NCBI GenBank assembly: GCA_031555615.1
Contig: JAVBUF010000005.1
Coordinates: 1-64,000 of the forward strand
Direction of reading: 5' to 3'
Source of the DNA: UBA935 sp031555615
GTDB taxonomy: Bacteria > Bacillota > Clostridia > Lachnospirales > Lachnospiraceae
DNA: 64,000 bases
The notes under the pieces are model-generated. The model had not been told where the DNA came from, ran no database searches, and saw only the letters and a list, made by a program, of their open reading frames with translations. Of this stretch, positions 13,973 to 22,357 are shown piece by piece. The position numbers were made by a program, and so were the translations under genes. The number at the start of each line of letters is the position of its first letter. Positions within the stretch are counted from its first letter, which is position 1.

Positions 13973-14602
13973 ATGGCAAAAGTAATGATTATGGATCATC
14001 CGTTGATTCAGCATAAAATCGGATATATCAGAAGAAAGGATACGGGAACCAAGGATTTCCGGCAGACCATTGGTGAAATTGCCATGCTGATATGTTATGA
14101 AGCTACCAGAGATTTAAAACTGGCTGATGTGGAGATTGAAACACCCATCTGCAAAACCACGGCAAAAGAGCTGCGGGGTAAAAAAATGGCAATCGTGCCC
14201 ATCCTGCGTGCCGGACTGGGAATGGTAGACGGTATGCTGACCATGATCCCGGCGGCAAAAGTGGGGCACATCGGATTATACCGTGATCCGGAAACCCTGA
14301 ATCCGGTGGAGTATTACTGCAAACTGCCGGCAGATTGCGCGGAGAGAGAAGTGTTTGTCGTAGATCCCATGCTGGCAACCGGCGGTTCTTCTGTGGCAGC
14401 TATTCAGATGTTGAAAGACAAAGGCTGTAAAAGTATTCATTTTATGTGTATTATCGCGGCACCGGAAGGTATCAAAAAAATGGAAGAAGCCCATCCTGAC
14501 GTAGATATTTTTGTGGGAGCATTGGATGAAAAGTTAAACAGCCATGGCTATATTGTTCCCGGTTTGGGAGATGCCGGAGACCGGATTTTCGGAACCAAAT
14601 AA
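13973..14602 (+). CDS. upp: Uracil phosphoribosyltransferase
   Basis: At 209 aa the protein has standard Upp length. It contains VPILRAGLGMVDGML, the PRPP-binding loop VDPMLATGGSSVAAI and the C-terminal uracil-binding YIVPGLGDAGDRIFGTK. It converts uracil and PRPP to UMP (pyrimidine salvage). AGGAGGAAG precedes the ATG, and the next gene (dCMP deaminase) starts 20 bases after its stop, giving a small nucleotide-salvage run. Confidence 0.97.
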   Translation: MAKVMIMDHPLIQHKIGYIRRKDTGTKDFRQTIGEIAMLICYEATRDLKLADVEIETPICKTTAKELRGKKMAIVPILRAGLGMVDGMLTMIPAAKVGHIGLYRDPETLNPVEYYCKLPADCAEREVFVVDPMLATGGSSVAAIQMLKDKGCKSIHFMCIIAAPEGIKKMEEAHPDVDIFVGALDEKLNSHGYIVPGLGDAGDRIFGTK

Positions 14603-14622
14603 CACCGGAGGGGATGTGGCTA

Positions 14623-15102
14623 ATGAAAAGAAAAAACTATATTACCTGGGATGAGTATTTTATGGGAGTGTCCAAGCTGTCGGGGATGCGGTCCAAGGAT
14701 CCCAGTACACAGGTGGGGGCCTGTATCGTCAGCGGAGATAATAAAATCTTATCTATGGGATATAATGGTTTTCCCCAAGGGTGTTCGGATGATGAATTCC
14801 CCTGGGAACGTGACGGAGAGGGACTGGATACAAAATATCCCTATGTTACCCATAGTGAGTTAAATGCGATTTTGAATTACCGGGGGGGAAGTCTGGAGGG
14901 GGCGAAGATTTACGTCTCTCTGTTTCCATGTAATGAATGTGCCAAGGCAATTATTCAATCCGGTATCAAAACCATTGTATACGATAGTGACAAATATGCG
15001 GAAAGCGATTCGGTAAAAGCATCCAAGCGGATGTTGGATGCGGCAGGTGTGCGCTGCTATCAATACGAAAGAACCGGCCGTAAGGTAGAGTTGGATATAT
15101 AA
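14623..15102 (+). CDS. Deoxycytidylate (dCMP) deaminase
   Basis: I chose the ATG at 14623 because GGAGGGG lies about ten bases upstream; the ATG at 14614 is too close to it. The 159-aa protein has the zinc-dependent cytidine deaminase signature His77-x-Glu79 in VTHSELNAI and PCxxC with Cys103 and Cys106 in FPCNECAKAI, and the N-terminal RSKDPSTQVGACIV stretch typical of dCMP deaminases. It converts dCMP to dUMP for dTTP synthesis. The ComEB-type competence protein is the same family. Confidence 0.9.
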   Translation: MKRKNYITWDEYFMGVSKLSGMRSKDPSTQVGACIVSGDNKILSMGYNGFPQGCSDDEFPWERDGEGLDTKYPYVTHSELNAILNYRGGSLEGAKIYVSLFPCNECAKAIIQSGIKTIVYDSDKYAESDSVKASKRMLDAAGVRCYQYERTGRKVELDI

Positions 15103-15126
15103 AAGCCGGTGTGGAAAGGTATAGTT

Positions 15127-16302
15127 ATGGTGAAAGGTGCGGGCAGTAAAATAGTCGATAAAAAAAAAGTTGCTGTGTTTCTGGCAATTATTTTTGCGAT
15201 ATCTGCAACTCCCATCGTTACCTATGCCACATCCACGGCGGACAAGCTGAGGCAGGCTCAGGAGGAACGGAATCGGACCAAGGCAGAGCTTGAAGAAAGA
15301 GAAGATCAAAAGGAAGACCTGGAAAATATAAAGAGTGGTTTACAGGGGGAACTTAATAATCTGAATAGCGAGCTTACTCAGGTGAGTACCAACTTGGAGC
15401 AATTGGAACAGGACATTGCCGACATGAAGGCCGAGATTGAACAAACCAGTCTGGATCTGGAGGAAGCCATCCGCATCAAAGATGAACAATATGCGGCTAT
15501 GAAGCTTCGCATTCAATTTATGTATGAAAGCAGGGATTTTGTACTTTTGGAAACCCTGTTTGCATCCTCCAATTTTTCGGACTTTCTCAACAGGAATGAG
15601 TATATTGAACAGCTTGCGGCCTATGACGATAAGAAGCTGGAAGAATTTAAGAATATAGAATTGGAAGTTGCCCAGAAGGAAGCACAATTAATCAGCGAAA
15701 AAGAAGAATTGGATGCTTTGCTGGTACAGGTGCAGGCGGAACAGGCAAGGGTGGCAGGACTGGTGAGCCAGACGGCAGGCAGTATTTCTAACTATAAGAA
15801 CCAGATTTCTCAGGCAGAGCAGGATATCCTTGCAAAGGAACAAAAAATAAAAGAACAAAATGATAGTATTGAGCAGCTGCAGAAACAACTGGAAGAAGAG
15901 CGGCGTTTATCCCGATTGGCAGCACAATCGGTTTGGCGTAATATCTCGGACGTTTCTTTTGCCGATGGTGACCGTTACCTGTTGGCTAACCTGATTTACT
16001 GTGAGGCCGGTAACCAGCCTTATGCAGGTCAGGTGGCTGTTGGGGCGGTAGTGATAAATCGTGTCCGCAGTCAGGTGTTTCCGGATACTGTGGTAGGCGT
16101 AATCTATCAGAACAAGCAGTTTTCGCCGGTAGCCAGTGGAAGACTGTCGCTGGCATTGGCAGAGGACAGGGCCACGGCCGCCTGCTATAAAGCGGCTGAC
16201 GAGGCTATGCAGGGGGCCACAACAGTAGGAGATTGTTTGTTTTTCCGAACGCCGATTGAAGGGCTTACGGGGATTTCCATCGGTGGACATATCTTCTATT
16301 AG
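15127..16302 (+). CDS. Secreted coiled-coil protein with SleB-type cell wall hydrolase domain
   Basis: The ATG at 15127 has GGAAAGG eight bases upstream. The 391-aa product has a signal peptide (about 12-35, VAVFLAIIFAISATPIVTYA), a long coiled coil (about 36-265, rich in Glu, Gln, Leu and Lys, resembling PcsB/CwlO-type regulators that FtsEX controls), and a C-terminal hydrolase_2 (SleB-like) domain beginning ANLIYCEAGNQPYAGQVAVGAVVINRV and ending IGGHIFY. SleB-type domains are lytic transglycosylases of spore cortex. The combination of a PcsB-like coiled coil with a SleB-like catalytic domain is uncommon, since PcsB proteins normally carry CHAP or NlpC domains. It may act in division or germination. 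Confidence 0.85.
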   Translation: MVKGAGSKIVDKKKVAVFLAIIFAISATPIVTYATSTADKLRQAQEERNRTKAELEEREDQKEDLENIKSGLQGELNNLNSELTQVSTNLEQLEQDIADMKAEIEQTSLDLEEAIRIKDEQYAAMKLRIQFMYESRDFVLLETLFASSNFSDFLNRNEYIEQLAAYDDKKLEEFKNIELEVAQKEAQLISEKEELDALLVQVQAEQARVAGLVSQTAGSISNYKNQISQAEQDILAKEQKIKEQNDSIEQLQKQLEEERRLSRLAAQSVWRNISDVSFADGDRYLLANLIYCEAGNQPYAGQVAVGAVVINRVRSQVFPDTVVGVIYQNKQFSPVASGRLSLALAEDRATAACYKAADEAMQGATTVGDCLFFRTPIEGLTGISIGGHIFY

Positions 16303-16345
16303 TAATGTTGTTCCGTGTATAGAGTATAATAAATGTAAAGAGTAT

Positions 16346-16386
16346 AAAAATACGAAAAGAGCATGAGCTGCTCTTTTCGTATTTTT
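16346..16386. terminator. Bidirectional terminator
   Basis: An 18-bp perfect stem, AAAAATACGAAAAGAGCA (16346-16363) against its complement (16369-16386), with a 5-base loop and A/T tracts on both sides. It separates the convergent SleB-like and DUF402 genes. Confidence 0.85.
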
Positions 16387-16402
16387 AAATAGCACCAAGA
16401 AG

Positions 16403-16882
16403 TTAAGGGCTAACATCATTTATGTATTTCTGCATGGTGGAAAATTCACCCGAATAGACGATTTCCAAAAGCTTGTTTACTGTGAGTAAACTTTTTTTCA
16501 GAGCCTCTTGTGTAAGCCGGCCCTCATCAAGGGCAATAACCAATTCGTCCAAATCAACAACTTTAACAAAACCATCAGGATAAATAATTACATCTGCCAA
16601 AAGATCCACGGTTGTCAATGTGTTGGCCTTTTGATCGTATTCATATTCCACAATATCACAATACCAGCAGATAAGTGAGTGGTCCTGGCGGTAAAATTTA
16701 CTGACTTTTATTCCTTCCTTCAGAAAATAGCAGGAATAGCCATGGTGCAGATCTTTTTTAGGCTTCAGGGCATTCCAGGAGGTCAGGATATAATCTTCGC
16801 TGCATGCAATAATGATATCATCCTTTAATCTGACGCATTCTTCCGGAATAATACGCTTGCGGAATAAGATAGGGTTTTCCAT
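16403..16882 (-). CDS. DUF402 family protein
   Basis: The start at 16882 is supported by GGAGG seven bases upstream, giving 159 aa that begin MENPILFRKRIIPEECVRLKDD. The core WYCDIVEYEYDQ, then TVDLLADVIIYPDGFVKVVDLDEL, matches the DUF402/FomD-like fold, whose members include nucleoside di/triphosphatases such as NtdP. The acidic residues in the VDLLADV and VDLDEL strands are the expected metal ligands. The gene is single and convergent with the SleB-like gene. The substrate is not predictable. Confidence 0.75.
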   Translation of the reverse strand: MENPILFRKRIIPEECVRLKDDIIIACSEDYILTSWNALKPKKDLHHGYSCYFLKEGIKVSKFYRQDHSLICWYCDIVEYEYDQKANTLTTVDLLADVIIYPDGFVKVVDLDELVIALDEGRLTQEALKKSLLTVNKLLEIVYSGEFSTMQKYINDVSP

Positions 16883-16995
16883 AGTGATCCTCCAGACTTT
16901 GGAAGCATAATTTGAAATGGTATATGATGCCATACTACCACTTATCGATGTTAAAAGTCAATGTGTATAAATTTACAATTTGTATTGTGTTTTTA

Positions 16996-17024
16996 TAGAC
17001 ATATTGTGATAAAGTGGGTATAAT
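16996..17024 (+). promoter_or_regulatory. Promoter of the atp operon
   Basis: TAGACA (16996-17001), a 17-bp spacer and TATAAT (17019-17024). Transcription should start near 17031, immediately at the first possible GTG (17032), which bears on the choice of start for the first gene. Confidence 0.75.
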
Positions 17025-17061
17025 CTAAGAAGTGCCAAAAAAGAGAGGAAACAGGAAGCTT

Positions 17062-17313
17062 GTGAAATGGGGTAAGAATGTTTATCAATCAATTGTAATG
17101 ATTACGCAGTTTGGAATCAATATGCTGGTCCCCATAGTATTATGTTTTTTTGTCGGGCTTTTTCTGGATAAAAAGCTGGGAACATCTTTTTTGATGATTG
17201 TGTTTTTCTTTGTAGGAGCCTTGGCGGGATTCAGGAATGTATATATCTTTGCCCGAAAAATATTTTCACAGGAAAATGAGCGGAACAGGAATGGAAAAGA
17301 TAAAAAAAATTGA
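17062..17313 (+). CDS. AtpZ/AtpI-family protein, first gene of the atp operon
   Basis: The product has two transmembrane helices (INMLVPIVLCFFVGLFLD and SFLMIVFFFVGALAGF) and a basic C-terminus, the AtpZ/AtpI family. These proteins help ion or magnesium uptake and assembly of the c-ring. I chose GTG 17062 (83 aa): the promoter predicts an RNA start near 17031, and AGGAAG lies a few bases before. The other possible GTG at 17032 would give 93 aa on an essentially leaderless message. The 3' end overlaps the next gene. Confidence 0.8.
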   Translation: MKWGKNVYQSIVMITQFGINMLVPIVLCFFVGLFLDKKLGTSFLMIVFFFVGALAGFRNVYIFARKIFSQENERNRNGKDKKN

Positions 17314-17674
17314 TCCTACATTGTTGGAATTGTGTCTTGGGATACTATTGTTTGGTGCAGTGTGTCAGTTAACAATTGTATGGTTTTTGAAGGATAAAGC
17401 CGGATTCAGTCTGGGGCTTTGGTGCGGTGTTTTACTGGGTCTTGGCTGTGCGGTACATATGTGGTGGTCAATTAACCGTTATTTGGATTACGGCACGGAC
17501 GCACCTAAAGCAGCAGCTAAAGATAATCTGATCCGCTATGGGGTGATCCTGGCGGTGATGGCAATAATCATGTTAACCGGAATTGCGCAGCCTTTGGCCG
17601 CCTTTTTGGGTTTGATGGGTTTGAAGGTAGCGGCTTATATCAGGCCGATTACTCATAAATTAATAAGGAGGTGA
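17276..17674 (+). CDS. atpI: ATP synthase subunit I (AtpI-like)
   Basis: Four hydrophobic segments fill most of the protein (about 132 aa): LCLGILLFGAVCQLTIVWF, FSLGLWCGVLLGLGCAVHMWW, YGVILAVMAIIMLTGI and AAFLGLMGLKVAAYI. The RYGVILAVMAIIM stretch and the position between AtpZ and subunit a fit ATP synthase subunit I, a chaperone for c-ring assembly. The start is uncertain: ATG 17276 (AGGAAA four bases upstream) or ATG 17291. It overlaps the previous gene by 38 bases and precedes atpB by 4. Confidence 0.8.
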   Translation: MSGTGMEKIKKIDPTLLELCLGILLFGAVCQLTIVWFLKDKAGFSLGLWCGVLLGLGCAVHMWWSINRYLDYGTDAPKAAAKDNLIRYGVILAVMAIIMLTGIAQPLAAFLGLMGLKVAAYIRPITHKLIRR

Positions 17675-17678
17675 ATAT

Positions 17679-18398
17679 ATGGGAGGAGGAATCCTGTTAT
17701 CCGGTGGGGCGGACATCGATTTTATGATTCACGGTGTGTTTTCCTATGAAATTTTGGGGCAGACCTTATGGATAACAACCACCCATGTGTGTCTGGCGAT
17801 CGTAATGCTTGTCATTATCGGTTTTTGCATTGCCGCAAACAGAGTGATGAAGCATGCCGAAGAAGTACCGTCCGGCTTTCAGAATTTTGTCGAGCTGATC
17901 GTGGAAATGCTGGATAAGATGATCGGAACGACAATGGGAAAGCATGCACCGAAATTTCGGAACTATATCGGCACGATATTTATTTTTATTCTGCTGAGCA
18001 ATATTTCCGGATTGTTTGGTCTCAGGCCGCCCACCGCGGATTATGGTGTAACCTTTGCACTGGGTATTTTAACATTTATTCTGATACATTATAATGAATT
18101 CAAGTATCAGAAGGTGTCGGGAGTGATCAAAGGATTATGCGATCCATGGCCAATATGGCTGCCCATTAACATTATCGGTAATGTGGCAGTACCGATTTCA
18201 TTGTCACTGCGTTTGTTTGCCAATATTTTATCCGGCGCAGTTATGATGGCTTTGATTTACGGATTGCTGTCCAAAGTGGCAATTATCTGGCCGGCAGCGC
18301 TCCATGTATATTTCGATCTGTTTTCAGGATCGATACAAACCTACGTATTCTGTATGTTGACAATGACGTATATATCCAGCGCATGTGATACGGATTAA
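17679..18398 (+). CDS. atpB: F0F1 ATP synthase subunit a
   Basis: The 239-aa protein has the usual five to six membrane helices. The essential stator Arg lies in ISLSLRLFANILSGAVMMALI, with the downstream HVYFDLFSGSIQTYVFCMLTMTYIS helix. It provides the two half-channels for ion flow past the c-ring. The C-terminus runs on as SSACDTD, slightly longer than many homologues. GGAGG stands close to the ATG. Confidence 0.95.
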   Translation: MGGGILLSGGADIDFMIHGVFSYEILGQTLWITTTHVCLAIVMLVIIGFCIAANRVMKHAEEVPSGFQNFVELIVEMLDKMIGTTMGKHAPKFRNYIGTIFIFILLSNISGLFGLRPPTADYGVTFALGILTFILIHYNEFKYQKVSGVIKGLCDPWPIWLPINIIGNVAVPISLSLRLFANILSGAVMMALIYGLLSKVAIIWPAALHVYFDLFSGSIQTYVFCMLTMTYISSACDTD

Positions 18399-18480
18399 GA
18401 TCCGGCACAGCCGGAATTTCATCATGGTAAGTTCATTAATTAAGTATAAAAATGCGAAAAGCATAAGGAGGAAAAACAAA

Positions 18481-18735
18481 ATGGAATTTAATGAAAACTT
18501 TATTTTAGGATGCTCAGCAATCGGTGCAGGTATTGCCGTAATTTCCGGTATCGGAACCGGTATCGGACAGGGTAATGCAGCAGGTATGGCAGCGCAGGCC
18601 GTAAGCCGGAATCCCGGTGTGAAATCAGATATTACCTCGACCATGCTGCTGGGACAGGCAGTTGCCGAAACCACCGGTCTTTACGGTTTGCTGATTGCGA
18701 TGCTGCTGCTGTTCGTAAAGCCTTTATTGCCGTAA
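18481..18735 (+). CDS. atpE: F0F1 ATP synthase subunit c, predicted sodium type
   Basis: The 84-aa hairpin has two membrane helices with the polar loop RNPGVKSDI. The ion-binding residues read Gln30, Val61, Glu63, Thr64 and Thr65. Gln in helix 1 together with a Glu-Ser/Thr pair in helix 2 is the known sodium-binding signature of Ilyobacter and Acetobacterium c subunits, so a sodium-translocating enzyme is inferred. AAGGAGGAAAAACAAA leads to the ATG. Confidence 0.95.
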   Translation: MEFNENFILGCSAIGAGIAVISGIGTGIGQGNAAGMAAQAVSRNPGVKSDITSTMLLGQAVAETTGLYGLLIAMLLLFVKPLLP

Positions 18736-18771
18736 GCAATATCCTAATAAGTGAGAAAGGAGGCTTATGCC

Positions 18772-19350
18772 TTGGACGGTATCGTACATAACGGATTGAT
18801 GCCATCAGTCATGACGATGGCAGCAGTGGAAATGAAACCACGGTTATTTGATTTGGATTTTCAGTTGCTTGCTGATACAACCTTGATGATTATTGCAGTC
18901 TTTGTGTTGTTTTTAGTAGCATCTTATTTTCTGTTTAATCCGGCCAGAACCATGCTGGAAAAGCGCCGGAATAAAATCAAAGAAGAACTGGATAATGCTG
19001 CCGGTGATATGGAAGCAGCATCTGCGCTGAAAGAAGAATATGAAGGCAAAATAAAGAATATTAATTCCGAAGCAGAAGAAATTTTAAGTGAAGCCCGTAA
19101 AAAGGCTATTGCCAACGAAAATAAAATTGTCGCCGAAGCTAAGGAAGAAGCGGCAAGAATTATTGAGAGAGCAAGAACAGAAGCAGAACTGGAGAGACAA
19201 AAAGCAGTCGATGACGTAAAGAAAGAAATCATTGATATTGCATCCCTAATGGCGGAAAAAGTGGTATCCGCATCGATTAATACCACCATACAGGACAGTT
19301 TGGTGAATGAAACATTAAAGGAAATGGGTGAAAGCACATGGCTAAGCTAA
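18772..19350 (+). CDS. atpF: F0F1 ATP synthase subunit b
   Basis: I chose the TTG at 18772, eight bases after a perfect AAGGAGG, giving 192 aa; an in-frame GTG at 18751 would place that ribosome site inside the gene. There is one membrane helix (TLMIIAVFVLFLVASYFLF) and a long charged coiled coil (about residues 65-165, KIKEELDNAAGDMEAAS and later KAIANENKIVAEAKEEAARI), the peripheral stalk. Its end overlaps atpH by 13 bases. Confidence 0.9.
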   Translation: MDGIVHNGLMPSVMTMAAVEMKPRLFDLDFQLLADTTLMIIAVFVLFLVASYFLFNPARTMLEKRRNKIKEELDNAAGDMEAASALKEEYEGKIKNINSEAEEILSEARKKAIANENKIVAEAKEEAARIIERARTEAELERQKAVDDVKKEIIDIASLMAEKVVSASINTTIQDSLVNETLKEMGESTWLS

Positions 19351-19886
19351 TTTCGAAAACATACGGAGAAGCATTGTTCGAGCTTGCGGTGGAAGAAGGG
19401 AAGATAGATGTTTTCCTGGAAGAACTGGCAGGAATCCGAAAGATATTGGATGCGAATCAGGACTTTGGCCGGTTAATGAACCACCCTAAAATCCTGAAGG
19501 AAGAAAAATGTGAAATGCTGACCAATGTTTTTAAAGGACAGATTTCCACTGAGCTGTTAGGATTTTTGCTTTTGGTGGTTACGAAGGATCGCTATCAGGA
19601 AATTGATGCGATTTTAGACTACTTTACCATGGAAGTAAAGAAGCTGAAAGGAATCGGCGTGGCTTTTGTAACATGCGCGGCGCCATTAAATGAAATACAA
19701 AAAGCACAGGTGGAAGAACGGCTGCTTGCAATTACACCCTACCGGAAAATGGAAATGCAATTTGAGACCGATGCATCTTTGATCGGTGGGATGATCATTC
19801 GGATCGGCGACAGGGTAGTTGACAGCAGCATCCGGACCAGGCTTGATGTACTGCAGAAACAACTGCTGAAGATTCAAATTTCATAA
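19338..19886 (+). CDS. atpH: F0F1 ATP synthase subunit delta
   Basis: The 182-aa protein starts AKLISKTYGEALFELAVEEGK and ends with SLIGGMIIRIGDRVVDSSIRTRLDVLQKQLLKIQ, both diagnostic of AtpH, which links the b stalk to the F1 head. It is translationally coupled to atpF by overlap. Confidence 0.95.
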   Translation: MAKLISKTYGEALFELAVEEGKIDVFLEELAGIRKILDANQDFGRLMNHPKILKEEKCEMLTNVFKGQISTELLGFLLLVVTKDRYQEIDAILDYFTMEVKKLKGIGVAFVTCAAPLNEIQKAQVEERLLAITPYRKMEMQFETDASLIGGMIIRIGDRVVDSSIRTRLDVLQKQLLKIQIS

Positions 19887-19912
19887 AAAACAAGAAAGGT
19901 GCGTATAGATTC

Positions 19913-21418
19913 ATGAATTTAAGACCGGAAGAAATCAGTTCTGTGATTAAAGAACAGATTAAAAGATATGCTTCGGAACTTGAAGTGTCCAATGTGGGTA
20001 CGGTTATTCAGGTGGCAGACGGAATTGCCCGTGTACATGGACTGGAAAATGCCATGCAGGGTGAATTGTTGGAATTCCCCGGCGAAGTATACGGAATGGT
20101 ACTCAATCTGGAAGAAGACAATGTGGGTGCCGTACTGCTGGGAAGCCAGAAGAATATCAACGAAGGCGATACCGTAAAAACCACCGGGCGTGTGGTTGAG
20201 GTACCCGTTGGAAATGCCATGCTGGGCCGTGTTGTTAATGCTTTGGGACAGCCCATTGATGGGAAAGGTCCGATTCAGACCGACAAATTCCGCCAGATAG
20301 AAAGAGTGGCATCGGGGGTAATTACCAGAAAATCAGTAGATACTCCGTTGCAGACAGGTATCAAGGCTATTGATTCCATGGTGCCCATCGGCAGAGGTCA
20401 GCGTGAGCTGATTATCGGTGACCGTCAAACCGGAAAAACAGCGATTGCCATTGATACGATCATTAACCAAAAAGGCCAGGGAGTAAAATGTATTTATGTT
20501 GCCATTGGTCAGAAAGCATCCACGGTTGCCAATATCGTCAAGACATTGGAAGCATATGGTGCCTTCGCATATACCACAGTAGTTGTAGCAGCAGCCAGTG
20601 AATTGGCTCCCTTGCAGTATATTGCTCCTTATGCGGGCTGCGCCATTGGTGAGGAATGGATGGAGAAAGGGGAGGACGTGCTGGTCATCTATGATGACCT
20701 GACCAAGCATGCGGCAGCTTACCGAACCTTGTCATTGCTGTTGAGACGTCCGCCAGGCCGTGAAGCTTATCCCGGTGACGTATTTTATTTACATTCCCGT
20801 CTGTTAGAGCGGGCGGCCAGGATGAATGACCAATATGGCGGCGGTTCTCTAACTGCTTTGCCCATTATCGAAACACAGGCTGGTGACGTATCGGCATACA
20901 TACCTACGAATGTTATTTCCATTACTGACGGCCAGATTTACCTGGAAACAGAGATGTTCAATTCCGGTTTCCGTCCGGCCGTAAATGCAGGTCTTTCCGT
21001 ATCCCGTGTAGGCGGTGCGGCACAGATTACCGCCATGAAGAAAATCGCAGCTCCTATTCGTGTGGAACTGGCGCAGTATCGTGAGCTGGCAGCATTTGCC
21101 CAGTTCGGTTCCGAGCTGGATGAAGACACAAAGGAAAAGCTGGCTCAGGGTGAGCGAATCAAAGAAGTATTGAAGCAGCCTCAATATAAGCCGGTACCGG
21201 TCCAGTATCAGGTTATCATTATTTATGTGGTAACAAATAAGTATCTGCTGGATGTTCCGGTAGCCGATATTACCCGTTTTGAATCCGAGCTGTTTGAATT
21301 TTTGGATACCAAATATCCGGAAATACCCGGAAAGATTGCTTCCGAAAAAGTGATTTCAGAAGCCACCGGGGAAGCTCTTAAAAAAGCCATTACTGAGTTT
21401 AAGCAGACTTTTAACTAA
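19913..21418 (+). CDS. atpA: F0F1 ATP synthase subunit alpha
   Basis: At 501 aa this has the standard AtpA length. The P-loop GDRQTGKTAIA lies around residues 169-179, and the arginine-finger region SVSRVGGAAQ is intact. The alpha subunits carry the non-catalytic nucleotide sites in F1. AGAAAGGTG precedes the ATG. Confidence 0.98.
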   Translation: MNLRPEEISSVIKEQIKRYASELEVSNVGTVIQVADGIARVHGLENAMQGELLEFPGEVYGMVLNLEEDNVGAVLLGSQKNINEGDTVKTTGRVVEVPVGNAMLGRVVNALGQPIDGKGPIQTDKFRQIERVASGVITRKSVDTPLQTGIKAIDSMVPIGRGQRELIIGDRQTGKTAIAIDTIINQKGQGVKCIYVAIGQKASTVANIVKTLEAYGAFAYTTVVVAAASELAPLQYIAPYAGCAIGEEWMEKGEDVLVIYDDLTKHAAAYRTLSLLLRRPPGREAYPGDVFYLHSRLLERAARMNDQYGGGSLTALPIIETQAGDVSAYIPTNVISITDGQIYLETEMFNSGFRPAVNAGLSVSRVGGAAQITAMKKIAAPIRVELAQYRELAAFAQFGSELDEDTKEKLAQGERIKEVLKQPQYKPVPVQYQVIIIYVVTNKYLLDVPVADITRFESELFEFLDTKYPEIPGKIASEKVISEATGEALKKAITEFKQTFN

Positions 21419-21456
21419 GAACAGTTATGGCAGGAAAGGATTAGGATGGTGATATT

Positions 21457-22320
21457 ATGGCCTCAATGAGAGACATAAAAAGGCGTAAGCAAAGTATCAC
21501 GAGTACCCAGCAGATTACCAAAGCCATGAAGCTGGTTGCCACCGTAAAATTACAGCGGGCAAAGCAGCAGGCAGAGAAGTCACAGACATATTTTAAATGT
21601 ATGTATGAGACGGTGACTTCCATGCTGGCCAAGGCAGGTAATATCGATCACCCATATTTACGGCAGGGAAAATCCTCGAAAAAAGCTGTTATTGCCATTA
21701 CCTCTAACAGAGGGCTTGCAGGCGGCTATAATTCCAATGTGGTCAAGCTGATTACACAGGGAGAACTGAAAGAGGAGGATTTGCTGATCTATAATGTGGG
21801 TAAAAAGGGTCGGGATATTTTACAAAGGCTATATAAAATAAAAGCCGACTATTCGGATGTGATCGAAGAACCGGCTTATGCGGATGCCCTTGTCCTTGGA
21901 AAAGAGGTACTGGAGGCATATGTAAATGGTGAAGTCAGTGAAATCTATCTGGCGTACACCGCTTTTAAGAATACCGTGGTGCATGTTCCGACGATGCTGA
22001 AGCTGCTGCCGGTGGAAATACCCGAAAATGACATTTCGGGGGCAGGCAGGGAAGCAGATAAAGTTCCCATGAACTTTGAACCAAAGGAAGAGGAAGCGTT
22101 GGAACTGTTGATTCCCAAGTATATTACCAGCCTTATTTACGGCGGCATGGTAGAGTCCGTTGCCAGTGAAAACGGAGCGAGAATGCAGGCCATGGATGCG
22201 GCAACCAGCAATGCGGAGGAAATGATCGACGATCTGTCACTTCTTTACAATAGAGCCCGCCAGGGTTCCATTACGCAGGAACTGACAGAGATAATTGCCG
22301 GCGCCAACGCTATCTCATAG
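21457..22320 (+). CDS. atpG: F0F1 ATP synthase subunit gamma
   Basis: The 287-aa protein begins MASMRDIKRRKQSITSTQQITKAMKLVA and ends with DLSLLYNRARQGSITQELTEIIAGANA, the two helices of the rotating central stalk. Length is normal. Confidence 0.97.
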   Translation: MASMRDIKRRKQSITSTQQITKAMKLVATVKLQRAKQQAEKSQTYFKCMYETVTSMLAKAGNIDHPYLRQGKSSKKAVIAITSNRGLAGGYNSNVVKLITQGELKEEDLLIYNVGKKGRDILQRLYKIKADYSDVIEEPAYADALVLGKEVLEAYVNGEVSEIYLAYTAFKNTVVHVPTMLKLLPVEIPENDISGAGREADKVPMNFEPKEEEALELLIPKYITSLIYGGMVESVASENGARMQAMDAATSNAEEMIDDLSLLYNRARQGSITQELTEIIAGANAIS

Positions 22321-22357
22321 CGGCAATTATAATTAAAATGAAAGGATAAAAGGAAAG

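Noticed and set aside
15907..16419. 170-aa minus-strand frame over the SleB-like gene and terminator
   Set aside because: It crosses a strong bidirectional terminator and is antisense to the conserved hydrolase domain.
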